From: Bacteroidales bacterium H3
Lineage (GTDB): Bacteria > Bacteroidota > Bacteroidia > Bacteroidales > Muribaculaceae
DNA length: 47,919 nt
Reading direction: 5' to 3'
NCBI GenBank assembly: GCA_001701135.1
Contig: DAAN01000013.1
Location: 148,236 to 196,154, forward strand
Positions 36,136 through 44,946 of this stretch are shown here, piece after piece. A program made the position numbers and the translations under genes. Positions within the stretch are counted from its first letter, which is position 1; each line of letters begins with the position of its first letter. Under the pieces are notes generated by a model that searched no databases, was not told the origin of the DNA, and worked only from the letters and a program-made list of their open reading frames with translations.

Positions 36136-36193
36136 TATATTAGGTAAGAACGAGCGGTCAATGTCTGTGTCGACCCTCCTCCCAACTAATATA
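36136..36193 (+). other. Inverted repeat in the porin leader
   Basis: TATATTAG (36136-36143) and CTAATATA (36186-36193), perfect 8-bp arms, enclose a smaller GGTC/GACC pair. The second arm ends 14 nt before the porin ATG at 36208. It could be an RNA hairpin in the leader or a protein-binding site. No TAnnTTTG promoter is evident in this gap, so the porin may be transcribed from further upstream. Confidence 0.4.
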
Positions 36194-36207
36194 ATCTGCT
36201 TTTGGCA

Positions 36208-37602
36208 ATGAAAATTACAAAATTCAGCATCATTGTGCCTTTGGTGTGTGCTGTTGTCGGCTCTGACAATGTGTGTGCCCAAGACACGGCAGACGGCTCC
36301 GCGGTCTGCACGGTCGGTTCGCTTGAACTGATCTCTACGGGTTCATCGCCCGAAGTTTTCCGGATTATTGAGGAGGCTCGCCCCGACGAACCCAATGCGG
36401 TGCCGGTGCCGAAATTCACCCTCCGCACCCGCGACAACAAGTTCATGCTCTCCATCGGCGGCAAAATCAATCCCATAATGGGCTATGACATAGGTAACAA
36501 CCTGTATAATGTGGATGGCGCGGGGAGCAACTTCATCCCAGGTGATATTCCCGTGCCCGCGCTGCAGGGGCACAAGGGCGATTTCTTTATCAACGCGCTC
36601 AATGGCGATGTGGATTTCACCATGGCCGGTCTCGGCGGTACGCCCAACCGCATCACCGGTTATATCAAAATCGGTACCGACGGCATTTCCAAAGGGATAA
36701 AACTCAAACGCGCATATATCACCTATCGCCGCGTCACCGCCGGTCTGCGCCACTCCACGGCCACCGACAACGAAGCCCTGCAGCCCAACACCATCGACCC
36801 GCAGGGGCCTAACGGCGATTTCTGCACATCCAACTATCAGTTGGCCTACAACTCACCCTCGTATAGCGGTTTCAGCTGGGCGGCAGCGATTGAAATGCCT
36901 TCGTTCAGCAACAGTAACGGCATCTACCGCGGGCACGACTTCCAGTCGTGGCATGGCCAGAAGGTCGATGCCGATGTCGACCAGCTTATCCCCGATTTCC
37001 CGGCCTGGGTGCAGTATGAGTTCAGCGACAACAACCGCCTGCGTCTCACCGGCCTGCTTCGCGGTTTCGCATATCAGGACATGGTCAACAGTTCGCGTCA
37101 GACCGTGCTGGGTTGGGGAGCCATGGTTTCAGGCAATTTCTCGTTCTGGAAACCGCTGGTGTTCAATTTCCAGGCAGTCTATGGCAAAGGCATAGGCAAT
37201 TATATCCAGGATCTGGCGGGGCGTCCGCTCTCGTTCACGCCCAAATCGTCGGAACTGGGCAAGATGGAAGCCAATCCCATGATGGGGCTGGTGTTCGGTG
37301 CCTCGTGGAACATCAGCTCGAAGTGGCAGTTTAATGCCGTCGGCTCCTATGCCCGCGTTTGGAATGTCGGCAACTATGCCATCGCTTCGGACTATGCCGC
37401 CACCGATGCCAACGGCACTCAGGTCCACGCCGCCGGCAATGGCAACTACCGCTACGGCATCTATGCCGTGGCCAATGTGTTCTACCACATAACCAGCTAT
37501 CTCGACTGGGGCCTGGAATATTGCTACGGCCGCCATGAGACATACGGTCTCGGAGGCGCCAACGATTCCCGCATACAGACCCAGCTCGCTTTCACCTTCT
37601 GA
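36208..37602 (+). CDS. Outer-membrane porin (DcaP-like beta-barrel)
   Basis: 464 residues from the ATG at 36208. The start gives a clean signal peptide (KITKFSIIVPLVCAVV ... VCAQ, cleavage near 24), followed by an acidic segment and a beta-barrel with alternating aromatic strands. The strand KFMLSIGGKINPIMGYDIG is the usual first strand of DcaP/OprP-like porins, and the final strand ends in aromatic phenylalanine (IQTQLAFTF), the outer-membrane insertion signal. It allows diffusion of small solutes across the outer membrane; the substrate is unknown. A strong hairpin at 37621-37654 separates it from the convergent glycogen operon. Confidence 0.82.
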   Translation: MKITKFSIIVPLVCAVVGSDNVCAQDTADGSAVCTVGSLELISTGSSPEVFRIIEEARPDEPNAVPVPKFTLRTRDNKFMLSIGGKINPIMGYDIGNNLYNVDGAGSNFIPGDIPVPALQGHKGDFFINALNGDVDFTMAGLGGTPNRITGYIKIGTDGISKGIKLKRAYITYRRVTAGLRHSTATDNEALQPNTIDPQGPNGDFCTSNYQLAYNSPSYSGFSWAAAIEMPSFSNSNGIYRGHDFQSWHGQKVDADVDQLIPDFPAWVQYEFSDNNRLRLTGLLRGFAYQDMVNSSRQTVLGWGAMVSGNFSFWKPLVFNFQAVYGKGIGNYIQDLAGRPLSFTPKSSELGKMEANPMMGLVFGASWNISSKWQFNAVGSYARVWNVGNYAIASDYAATDANGTQVHAAGNGNYRYGIYAVANVFYHITSYLDWGLEYCYGRHETYGLGGANDSRIQTQLAFTF

Positions 37603-37620
37603 TCCCCGCTGTATGAAATG

Positions 37621-37654
37621 CATGCCCCGGCAACCTCAAAATTGCCGGGGCATG
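37621..37654. terminator. Bidirectional hairpin between porin and GH57 genes
   Basis: Perfect 13-bp stem CATGCCCCGGCAA (37621-37633) / TTGCCGGGGCATG (37642-37654) with an 8-nt loop in the gap between convergent genes. There is no long U-tract, so it works either as a weak terminator or as an mRNA 3' end stabiliser. Confidence 0.6.
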
Positions 37655-37679
37655 TCTGTATCAGGTGAGCCGTGAAAGT

Positions 37680-39164
37680 TTATTTCTCAGCCTTCGCAGC
37701 AGTTTCAGCTTTTTTTGTCTTCGCAGTTCTCTCTGCTTTTACCGCCTTTTTTACCTTAGGTTTAGCAGGTGTCCCTACTTTCGCTTTAGGCTTTGCTTCC
37801 CTGGCGGTTTTTGCCGCTTTGGTTTTCGCCGCGGCCTCTTCGCGGAGTTTGTGTTCTTCGTTGAGGTGCTCCTCGTTGAGGCGGTAGGTTGCCACCTCTT
37901 TGTTGAGGGTTTCGATTTCAGTGGCCTGGTTGCGGATGGTGGTCAGCAGCGAGTTGAGCTCCTCGTCGTCGATGGAGGTGGGGTACTGCTCCTGCACGCG
38001 CACCAGGAAGTCGGAGAGCACGTTCATATAGTTGGTGAACGCTGCGAAAGGTGTCTCGTAGGGCGAGAAAGCGGCGTGCGACGATCCGTCGGCGAAGTGC
38101 TTGGTCGACATGTAGAACAGATGATCAGATGCCTGCAGGCGTCCCCAGTCCTGTTTGAGCTGGCGGTTGTCGCAGAGGCGCACGCGCTCGGCCACGGAGT
38201 AGAGCTTGTTGAAAGCCTCCTGCTGCAGCTGGTTGCCGAGCCATGCCGAGGTGTCGCGCGCCTCGTCGGCCCACGACATGGGGAAGGGCACGGAGATTTC
38301 AGCCACAGGCTTGAAGGTCTTCACGGCCTCGGTAGGTGTCATGAAGCTCACGCCGCGCTCTGCCGCGAAACGGGGAAGCGCTTCGAGAAACTGGAATATG
38401 CCTGAGTCGCGGCGGTGGAATTCGCCGAATGTCTCCAGATTCATGAACAGGTTGAACACCTGCTCCTCCTCGGGGGTGTCGGCAATCCATCCGATATATT
38501 TGTCGGCTGTGAGGGGATATTCGCTCCATGCCGTGTTGGAGAAGCGGTCGGAGATGTCGTCGCTGAGCTTGTCGTTTTTGAGCAGCAGCTTGAGCTTGGG
38601 CGCGGTGGAGGCGCAGTAGACATAATCGGGCGATTTCCAGCCGAGAATGTGTTTTGCGCCCTCGGTGATGCACCCCTTGAAGCCCATGGCGAGTATCTGC
38701 GGGGCGATGTCGTCGGAGTAGATCAGCTCGGAGTTGCGGAACACCTTGGGTGTCTGGCCGAACAGCTCTTTTATCTTGTCGGTGTGGAGCTGCACCTGGA
38801 TGCGGAACTCCTCGGGGTCGGCGAGCGATGCCAGGGAGTGGTCATAGGTCTCGGCAAGGAACTCCACTTTGCCGGTGTCGGCAAGTTTTTTGAGCAGTTC
38901 GAGCAGTTCGGGCACATGTTGTTCGATCTGCTCGAGAGCCACGCCGGTGACCGACAGTGCGCAGCGGAACGCGCCTTTGGTCTCCTCGATCATGCGCAGA
39001 AGGCTCTCGCATGCGGGAATGTAGCTGTTGTGGGCTATGCGGTCGAGGATGTCGTCGTTGGCGAAATCGTCGTAATAATAGTGGTCGTTGCCGATGTCGA
39101 AAAAGCGGTATCTTTTCAGGCGGAATGGCTGATGGATCTGGAAATAGAAGCAGATGGCTTTCAT
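37680..39164 (-). CDS. Glycoside hydrolase family 57 alpha-amylase-like protein with basic C-terminal tail
   Basis: 494 residues. The GH57 catalytic domain occupies about 1-390: first motif HQP at 11-13 (FQIHQPFRL), the AETYDHSLAS block, VFRNSELIYSDDI, and MNLETFGEFHRRDSGIF. GH57 enzymes act on alpha-glucans such as glycogen. It is the third gene of a debranching enzyme-GT4-GH57 operon, the standard Bacteroidota glycogen cluster. After a coiled-coil-like stretch (NQATEIETLNKEVATYRLNE) the last ~55 residues are almost only Lys, Ala, Thr, Pro and Glu (AKTKAAKTAREAKPKAKV..., KVKKAVKAERTAKTKKAE), like a histone H1 tail. No signal peptide, so it is cytoplasmic. Confidence 0.9.
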   Translation of the reverse strand: MKAICFYFQIHQPFRLKRYRFFDIGNDHYYYDDFANDDILDRIAHNSYIPACESLLRMIEETKGAFRCALSVTGVALEQIEQHVPELLELLKKLADTGKVEFLAETYDHSLASLADPEEFRIQVQLHTDKIKELFGQTPKVFRNSELIYSDDIAPQILAMGFKGCITEGAKHILGWKSPDYVYCASTAPKLKLLLKNDKLSDDISDRFSNTAWSEYPLTADKYIGWIADTPEEEQVFNLFMNLETFGEFHRRDSGIFQFLEALPRFAAERGVSFMTPTEAVKTFKPVAEISVPFPMSWADEARDTSAWLGNQLQQEAFNKLYSVAERVRLCDNRQLKQDWGRLQASDHLFYMSTKHFADGSSHAAFSPYETPFAAFTNYMNVLSDFLVRVQEQYPTSIDDEELNSLLTTIRNQATEIETLNKEVATYRLNEEHLNEEHKLREEAAAKTKAAKTAREAKPKAKVGTPAKPKVKKAVKAERTAKTKKAETAAKAEK

Positions 39165-39186
39165 ATCTGGAGTGTGAGGTGGAGTG

Positions 39187-40449
39187 TTACTGTTTGTTCA
39201 GGACCTTATTGTAAATATCGATCACTTTGCGGCCGGCCTTGTCCCAGGTGATCCGGTTGACCTCGGCAAGACCCTCCTCGCTGAGTTGGCGATGGATGGC
39301 CGGATAGTTGATCAGAGAGTTGATGGCGTCGGCCATGGCGTCGATGTCCCAGTAGTCGGTCTTGATTACGTTGTTGAGGATTTCGGCGCAGCCGCTCTGC
39401 TTTGAGATGATCGATGGCACGCCCATCTGCATGGCCTCGAGAGGCGAGATGCCGAATGGCTCGGAGACCGAGGGCATCACATACACGTCGGACGCCTTCA
39501 GCATTTCGTAGACCTGGATTCCCTTCTGGAAGCCGGGGAAATGGAAGCGGTCGGCGATGTCGCGTTCGGCCGCCAGGGTGATCATCTTGTCCATCATGTC
39601 GCCCGAACCGGCCATCACGAAGCGCACGTTGCGGTTGTTGCGCAGCACGCGTGCGGCGGTCTCGACGAAATATTCCGGACCTTTCTGCATGGTTATGCGG
39701 CCGAGGAAAGTGACAATTTTGTCTTTGGGCTTCTCCACTTTCACGTTGAGATACTCCTCGGGGAGGGGTGTCACGGCATTGTGGACGGTGGTGACCTTGG
39801 CGGGATCTATGCCATATTTGTCGATGACGGTGCGGCGTGTCAGCTCGGAGACGGTGATGATGTGGTCGGCGTTGGTCATGCCGTCGCGCTCGATGCCGAA
39901 CACCGTGGGGTTGACATTGCCGCGCGAGCGGTCGTAGTCGGTGGCATGGACATGGATCACGAGTGGTTTGCCGGTGACCTGCTTGGCGTGGATGCCTGCG
40001 GGGTAGGTGAGCCAGTCGTGCGAGTGGATCACGTCGCACGGGATGGTGCGGGCGATTACGCCGGCCACGATCGAGTAGTTGTTGATCTCCTCGAGGAGAT
40101 TATCGGGATAGCGGCCCGAGAATTCGATGCATCCCAGGTCGTTGGTGCGCATATAGTTGAAATCGGCATAGATGTGGTCGCGCAGGCGGAAATAGAGGTC
40201 GGGATCCATCACCTTGCCGATGCGGCTCTCGACATATTCGCGCGACACGTCGCGCCATGCCACGGGGGTCTGCGATGCGCCCACGATGTGGGCGAAGTGG
40301 CGGTCTTCGTCGCCGAAAGGTTTGGGAATCACAAAAGTGATGTCCATGTCGCCGCATTCCCACATACCTTTGGTGAGTCCATAGCTCGCGGTGCCTAAAC
40401 CGCCGAGGATATGAGGGGGGAATTCCCACCCGAACATTAGTGCTTTCAT
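39187..40449 (-). CDS. Glycosyltransferase family 4 (probable glycogen synthase)
   Basis: 420 residues. The ATG at 40449 is chosen because it yields MKALMFGWEFPPHILGGLG, the normal N-terminus with the nucleotide-sugar-binding GGLG loop, and overlaps the stop of the debranching gene as ATGA; an extension further upstream would lie within that gene. DVIHSHDWLTYPAGI, a glycine-rich FLGRITMQKGPEYF and the EPFGISPLEAMQMG (E-x7-E) donor site are GT4 hallmarks. In this cluster it is thought to extend alpha-1,4-glucan from a nucleotide sugar. The start and neighbouring genes support a glycogen role; the donor (UDP- or ADP-glucose) is not determined. Confidence 0.9.
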   Translation of the reverse strand: MKALMFGWEFPPHILGGLGTASYGLTKGMWECGDMDITFVIPKPFGDEDRHFAHIVGASQTPVAWRDVSREYVESRIGKVMDPDLYFRLRDHIYADFNYMRTNDLGCIEFSGRYPDNLLEEINNYSIVAGVIARTIPCDVIHSHDWLTYPAGIHAKQVTGKPLVIHVHATDYDRSRGNVNPTVFGIERDGMTNADHIITVSELTRRTVIDKYGIDPAKVTTVHNAVTPLPEEYLNVKVEKPKDKIVTFLGRITMQKGPEYFVETAARVLRNNRNVRFVMAGSGDMMDKMITLAAERDIADRFHFPGFQKGIQVYEMLKASDVYVMPSVSEPFGISPLEAMQMGVPSIISKQSGCAEILNNVIKTDYWDIDAMADAINSLINYPAIHRQLSEEGLAEVNRITWDKAGRKVIDIYNKVLNKQ

Positions 40450-42410
40450 GAGGCGGTAGAGGGGTTCTGCTGGTTGAATTTTCTGATTGTGGAGAGTGTG
40501 CGGAGCACTTCGGCTATGTTGGTGGCGTGGGAGATGGCGCCGCGGCCGCTGTAAGGCGGGTTGCCGTCGTAGAGCTGCGACAGCGAGCCGATGCATGTGT
40601 TTGACATCTCCTCTTCGAAGCCTATGAGCATGCGGTCGATGTAGCTGACACCGCTGTTGCCGAACACTTTGAGGTAGGCGTCGGCATAAAAGCCGATGAG
40701 CCAGGGGCGCGCCGGTCCGTTGTGCAGCGCGCGCTCGCGCTGCTCGGGCGAGCCGTAGTAGTTTGGCCGGTAGCCGTAGCTGCGGGGCGACAGCGTGCGC
40801 AACCCCTTGGGGGTGAGCAGCTCGCGGGTGGCGACATCGATCACCGAACGACGCTGGCGGCGGTCGAGCGGCGAGAAATCAAGCCCGGCGGCTATCACCA
40901 TGTTGGGGCGCACCTGCGGGTCGGCGTAGGCGCCGTTGACGTAGTCGTAGAGGTAGCCGGCATCGCTGAGGAATGTCGGTGCGAAGGCTTCTCCGACCTT
41001 TCCGGCCGCGGCGAGCCAGCGGTGACGTGCGGCATCGAGAGGTTCGTGCCCCTCGGCGAGCTGCGCCATGAACATCAGGGCGTTATACCACAGAGCGTTG
41101 ATTTCGACCAGCTGACCTGTGCGGGGCACCACGGGGCGTTGATCCCACATAGAGTTCATCCACGAGGCGGGGGTGATGGTGCCGTTGACCGAAAGCAGGC
41201 CGTTGTCGTCGAGCGTCAGAGCGGGATGGTCGCCGCTGAGGATGAAGTCGAGCAGCCGGGCGGCGAAGTCGCCGTAGCGCTCCAGTGTTGCCTCACGGCC
41301 ATAGGCGCGGGCATATTGCTGGAGCGCCCAGATGGCCCAGAGAGGTATGTCGGGCAGGTCGATGCCATGGATGGCGGCATCGGGCTGCAGCGATTTCATG
41401 AAACGGTCGAGAGCGTCGGCAGCCGTGTCGAATATCGCCTCGAAATCCTGACGGTGGTTAATGGCGATGGTGTTGCCCGGCAGCGACATGAATGTGTTGC
41501 GCGCCAGAATCTTGCCCCACGGATAGCCCGAAAGCATGTATTCCCGGCCGTCGCGTTTGAGATAGAACTGTTTGGCAGAGTTCTTGAGGCAGTTGAAGAA
41601 ACTGGTGCGGGCAGTGCGCGAGGCGATTTCCGCCTCATACATTGCTTTGAGCGCGCGGGGTTTCACCTCCGACAGCCCTGCCGAGAAGATGATCGACTCG
41701 CCTTTGCGGATGTTCACCTGGAAATAGCCCGGCACCCAGAGGTCCTCGCAGTAGGGCACCCCGCGGTCGAGATCCTTCACATACTCGATGTTGTGATACC
41801 AGTCGGGTTTGTAGATGAATTCAGGTTTGTGAGTCAGCTGCATGAACAGCGTGGGGTAGCCCGGGTAGAGGCAGCAGCTCACGCCGTTGTCGCAGGGTGT
41901 GCACTCGGTGTTGATACGGTCGTTGGCGATGCACAGGGCGTTGCTTTCGCGAAATGCGAGAAATGGGCGGAACTGCAGCGTCGTGGGGGAGTGGGCGTCG
42001 ACCAGAGTGTAGCGGATGAGGATGCGGTTTTCATGCTGGATGAAAATCTTCTCCTTGGTAAGAATCACGCCGCCCACGCGATAGGTGGTGCGTGGCACGC
42101 TCTCGCAGTCAAACTCGCGGATATATTTATGGCCGTTGGGGCTGTATACACCCCCGTGGTAGCGGTGCAGCCCCAGGTTGAAGGCGGCGCCATGCTGGAT
42201 CACCGTCTCGTCGAGCGACGACAGGAGCACGTGCGGGTTGTAGTCGCCCTCGCCTAAAGGCACCACAAGCAGACCATGCTGCTTGCGGGTGTTGCAGTCC
42301 ACTACAGTGGTGCAATGATAGGCGCCCGACTGATTTGTGCGCAGCATCTCTTTAGGGAGTGACTGCTCAAGATTAATCATCAGCCGCTTATCAAATTTAA
42401 GATAGCTCAT
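40446..42410 (-). CDS. Glycogen debranching enzyme (amylo-alpha-1,6-glucosidase type)
   Basis: 654 residues, first gene of the glycogen operon. The N-terminal beta-rich GDE domain (about 1-250) includes NQSGAYHCTTVVDCNTRKQHGLLV and RYHGGVYSPNG. The C-terminal (alpha/alpha)6 domain carries SGYPWGKILARNTFMSLPG, TPASWMNSMWDQRPVVPRTG and LVEINALWYNALMFMAQLAE, the typical GDE catalytic region. It hydrolyses alpha-1,6 branch points of glycogen in the cytosol. It has a full promoter at 42453-42484 and is coupled by ATGA overlap to the GT4 gene. Confidence 0.93.
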   Translation of the reverse strand: MSYLKFDKRLMINLEQSLPKEMLRTNQSGAYHCTTVVDCNTRKQHGLLVVPLGEGDYNPHVLLSSLDETVIQHGAAFNLGLHRYHGGVYSPNGHKYIREFDCESVPRTTYRVGGVILTKEKIFIQHENRILIRYTLVDAHSPTTLQFRPFLAFRESNALCIANDRINTECTPCDNGVSCCLYPGYPTLFMQLTHKPEFIYKPDWYHNIEYVKDLDRGVPYCEDLWVPGYFQVNIRKGESIIFSAGLSEVKPRALKAMYEAEIASRTARTSFFNCLKNSAKQFYLKRDGREYMLSGYPWGKILARNTFMSLPGNTIAINHRQDFEAIFDTAADALDRFMKSLQPDAAIHGIDLPDIPLWAIWALQQYARAYGREATLERYGDFAARLLDFILSGDHPALTLDDNGLLSVNGTITPASWMNSMWDQRPVVPRTGQLVEINALWYNALMFMAQLAEGHEPLDAARHRWLAAAGKVGEAFAPTFLSDAGYLYDYVNGAYADPQVRPNMVIAAGLDFSPLDRRQRRSVIDVATRELLTPKGLRTLSPRSYGYRPNYYGSPEQRERALHNGPARPWLIGFYADAYLKVFGNSGVSYIDRMLIGFEEEMSNTCIGSLSQLYDGNPPYSGRGAISHATNIAEVLRTLSTIRKFNQQNPSTAS

Positions 42411-42452
42411 GGTTAGCGGTGTTAGGTTGGGTTTCCAAAATAATCGTTTCTG

Positions 42453-42484
42453 CGAAAATACATATCTTTTTTCACTTTAACAAA
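42453..42484 (-). promoter_or_regulatory. Promoter of the glycogen operon
   Basis: Minus strand: -33 TTTG (42481-42484), 20 bp, -7 TATTTTCG (42453-42460; one deviation from TAnnTTTG), leader of about 39 nt. Confidence 0.65.
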
Positions 42485-42583
42485 TTTGGCACCGCTTTTT
42501 TCTCTAAAACTCCCCCGGATTTCTATGCCGGGATGCTATGTCTGATTTCGATAGATAAATTCTTGTCTATATTATATAAAGAG

Positions 42584-42633
42584 AGCAGCAAACCCGGCGG
42601 GAAGCGCGAACGGTTCGCGCCGGGTTTGCTGCT
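42584..42633 (-). terminator. Large hairpin after the PpiD-like gene
   Basis: A 13-bp perfect outer stem AGCAGCAAACCCG (42584-42596) / CGGGTTTGCTGCT (42621-42633) encloses a second hairpin GCGCGA/TCGCGC (42604-42620) with a 7-nt bulge. On the minus strand it lies about 60 nt after the PpiD-like stop and is followed by CTCTTTATATAA, so it is most likely the terminator of that gene. A weaker CCCGG/CCGGG hairpin lies at about 42512-42535. Confidence 0.65.
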
Positions 42634-42695
42634 GTGTGTTGAAGCGTTTTGTCAGGGCGTATGCACCGGGGTGCCAGCCTTATACTTTATAAGTG

Positions 42696-44762
42696 TTAGT
42701 CCTGACGGTCGCTGTAGAATTTCTGGATGCGGTTGTCGATCTTCTTGTTGCCGAGGAGGATCGCACTGATGTTCTGCTGCATGGCGCCTGCGCCCTGGCT
42801 GCGGTTGAACATCATGGCGTCGTTCTCCTGATCGAAGGGACGGCCGCTCTTTTCGATGTTGTTGACCTGGAAGACAACTACCGAGCTGTTGAGCGCCACG
42901 GGGCCTACGAGTTTACCCTGAGGAGCGACGGCAACGTTGGCGCTGAGCTTTGACTCGCCGAAGGGGAAGTTGCGCACCATCAGCTGGCCGAAGGTCACCT
43001 GAGTGGTGTCGACCGATGCTTTCATTGCTGCGGCATAGCCGGCGAGGTTGCTGGCTTTGTCCTTGTATTCGGCCATGAGTTTGTCGGCTTTCATGCGGTT
43101 GCGTGCGATGCCGGTGAGGTAGTCGTTGACGGGCTTGTAGGAGGAGGGGATATAATCACCGTCGAAGATGTCGTCGATGGCTACTGCCATAAGTCGGGTG
43201 TCGGTGTCGTTGCGGAGGATGCCCGACACGTCGCCTTTCTTGTTGGAGATGGCCCACTTGCATGCGTTGCGGCTCTCGTTGAGGTTGCCTACCTGCAGGG
43301 TGGAGGGTGTCACAACGCCTTCCATGAGTGCGTAGCCGGCCTTGGGAGCTGCTTCCTTAAACTTGGCTGCGGTGTTGTTGGCGGCCAGGAAGTCGGTGAG
43401 CTTTTTGTTGAGAGCGTTGACGGTTGTGGCCGAAGGTTCGATGTCGTATGAGATCTGGGCGATGTCGTAGAGGGTGACGGGGGCCTTGCGGGTGCGCACT
43501 TTGATGGCGACACCGGGGTTGTTCTGGGGCACGAAGTAAGAACCGGTGGCTACGGTCGACAGCTCGTCTTTGAGCATGGCGGCCTGGGGGTCGGTGATTG
43601 CGAGCCATACGCTGTCCTGCGACTGGGCGATGAGCTGCTCGCCGAGGTCGGCGGGTTTGGCGCCGGCGTTGAGGCGGGCGGTGACGCTGTCGGCGGCAGC
43701 GCCTTCGGCTAAGACTGCGAGGTCGACGAGCACTGAGTCGATGCCTGTGGTCTGGCCAAGATATTTGGCCACTACGATTTTGTCAGACATCGACGAAACG
43801 GTGTAGACGGTATCGGCGACGATCTTTTCGAGGTTATTGCGAAGCAGGGGAGCCAGACGCGAGCGGGTGGTGCTGGCACGGTCGACATAGAAGGCGGCGT
43901 TGTTGGCCACGGCTTCGGTGCCGGGGGTGGTGCGGAGGGCTGCGATGGCTTTGTCGACTTCGGCGCGGGCTGCTGCGCGGTCGGCGTCGGAGGGGGTGAC
44001 GTCTACGCTGAAGTAGCTGACCACATACTGCTTCTCGTTGATTTTGAAGCGCTCTTTCTGCTCTTTATAGACGGCGTCGATCTCTTTTTCAGAGGGAGTG
44101 AAGTCTTTGTCGTCGAGGGTGGAGAGGTCTTTGCGCACGTAAGCGATGGTGCGGGTCTCGGCGTTGTCATCGTAGTATGCCTTGGCGTCGAGTTTATTGG
44201 CCTGGATCACGCCCTGGAAGAGGGTGGCGAACTTCTGCTGCATGAGCATCTGCTCGGTGTCCTTCTCAAGGCTCTGCCATGCCTGCTGGAGCTGCTGGGC
44301 CTGAGCGGGCTCCATGCCATATTTTGTGGGGTTGAACGCGTAGTCGTAGAACTCTTTGGCCGAGGGGAGACCCATCTGCTGCACCATCTGGGTGACGATG
44401 GGGTTGGGGTTCTCGCCGAGCATGGCGTTGGAGAGCTCGTTGTCGGTGACGGTGAGGCCGAGAGCCTTGTACTCTTCGTTGAGAAGAACTTCGTTGATCA
44501 TGGACTGGAGCACCTGCTGCTGTAGACGGGCGTTGTCGATGTCGGTGTAGCCCTGTGCGCGCATCTGCTCGGACTGCTGCTCTACGCGCCGCTGGAATTC
44601 CATGTAGTCGATTTTCTGGCCGTCGACTTTGGCCACTGTGTGGTTGTCTGAGAAAAGCTCACCGGGATTGTCGACTGCGGTGAGGATAAACAGCAACAGC
44701 GCCAGGCCCAGGATGGAGATGATGAGGATGGGCCGCTGCCGAATTTGTTCGAGTGCTGACAT
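42696..44762 (-). CDS. Peptidyl-prolyl isomerase/chaperone, PpiD/SurA-like
   Basis: 688 residues. One N-terminal TM helix (about 11-29, PILIISILGLALLLFILTA) anchors a periplasmic SurA-N-like chaperone domain (VAKVDGQKIDYMEFQRRVEQ ... LQSMINEVLLNEEYKALGLTV). A middle region follows in the position of parvulin domains (DFTPSEKEIDAVYKEQKERF), with a further SurA-like repeat near the C-terminus (VTFGQLMVRNFPFGESKLSA). This is the Bacteroidota version of PpiD, an inner-membrane-tethered chaperone for exported proteins. The parvulin catalytic histidines are not obvious to me, so isomerase activity is uncertain. It is monocistronic, with promoter 44812-44843 and terminator 42584-42633. Confidence 0.88.
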   Translation of the reverse strand: MSALEQIRQRPILIISILGLALLLFILTAVDNPGELFSDNHTVAKVDGQKIDYMEFQRRVEQQSEQMRAQGYTDIDNARLQQQVLQSMINEVLLNEEYKALGLTVTDNELSNAMLGENPNPIVTQMVQQMGLPSAKEFYDYAFNPTKYGMEPAQAQQLQQAWQSLEKDTEQMLMQQKFATLFQGVIQANKLDAKAYYDDNAETRTIAYVRKDLSTLDDKDFTPSEKEIDAVYKEQKERFKINEKQYVVSYFSVDVTPSDADRAAARAEVDKAIAALRTTPGTEAVANNAAFYVDRASTTRSRLAPLLRNNLEKIVADTVYTVSSMSDKIVVAKYLGQTTGIDSVLVDLAVLAEGAAADSVTARLNAGAKPADLGEQLIAQSQDSVWLAITDPQAAMLKDELSTVATGSYFVPQNNPGVAIKVRTRKAPVTLYDIAQISYDIEPSATTVNALNKKLTDFLAANNTAAKFKEAAPKAGYALMEGVVTPSTLQVGNLNESRNACKWAISNKKGDVSGILRNDTDTRLMAVAIDDIFDGDYIPSSYKPVNDYLTGIARNRMKADKLMAEYKDKASNLAGYAAAMKASVDTTQVTFGQLMVRNFPFGESKLSANVAVAPQGKLVGPVALNSSVVVFQVNNIEKSGRPFDQENDAMMFNRSQGAGAMQQNISAILLGNKKIDNRIQKFYSDRQD

Positions 44763-44811
44763 TTAAAGTTAAGGATGTTATGTTATTGTTTTTATTTTTT
44801 ATTTTAGCGTA

Positions 44812-44843
44812 CAAAGATACTTCTTTTCTTGCAGTTGCCCAAA
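44812..44843 (-). promoter_or_regulatory. Promoter of the PpiD-like gene
   Basis: Minus strand: -33 TTTG (44840-44843), 20 bp, -7 TATCTTTG (44812-44819), leader of about 46 nt. Full consensus match. Confidence 0.8.
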
Positions 44844-44892
44844 CATTTGGCTGTTTTTTGTGTGTCGGTGCCTCCGGCAGCAAAATTTTTTG

Positions 44893-44900
44893 TAAATTTG
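44893..44900 (+). promoter_or_regulatory. -7 element of the glycerophosphodiesterase gene
   Basis: TAAATTTG about 46 nt before the ATG at 44947. No TTTG occurs at the expected -33 distance. Confidence 0.5.
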
Positions 44901-44946
44901 TGTCATAAATCATAACCGAAAAACTGATTTAGAACATTTGTATATC

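Noticed and set aside
40722..42257. Long plus-strand open frame opposite the debranching enzyme (511 codons)
   Set aside because: Antisense shadow of a clearly recognised gene; no signature or promoter.
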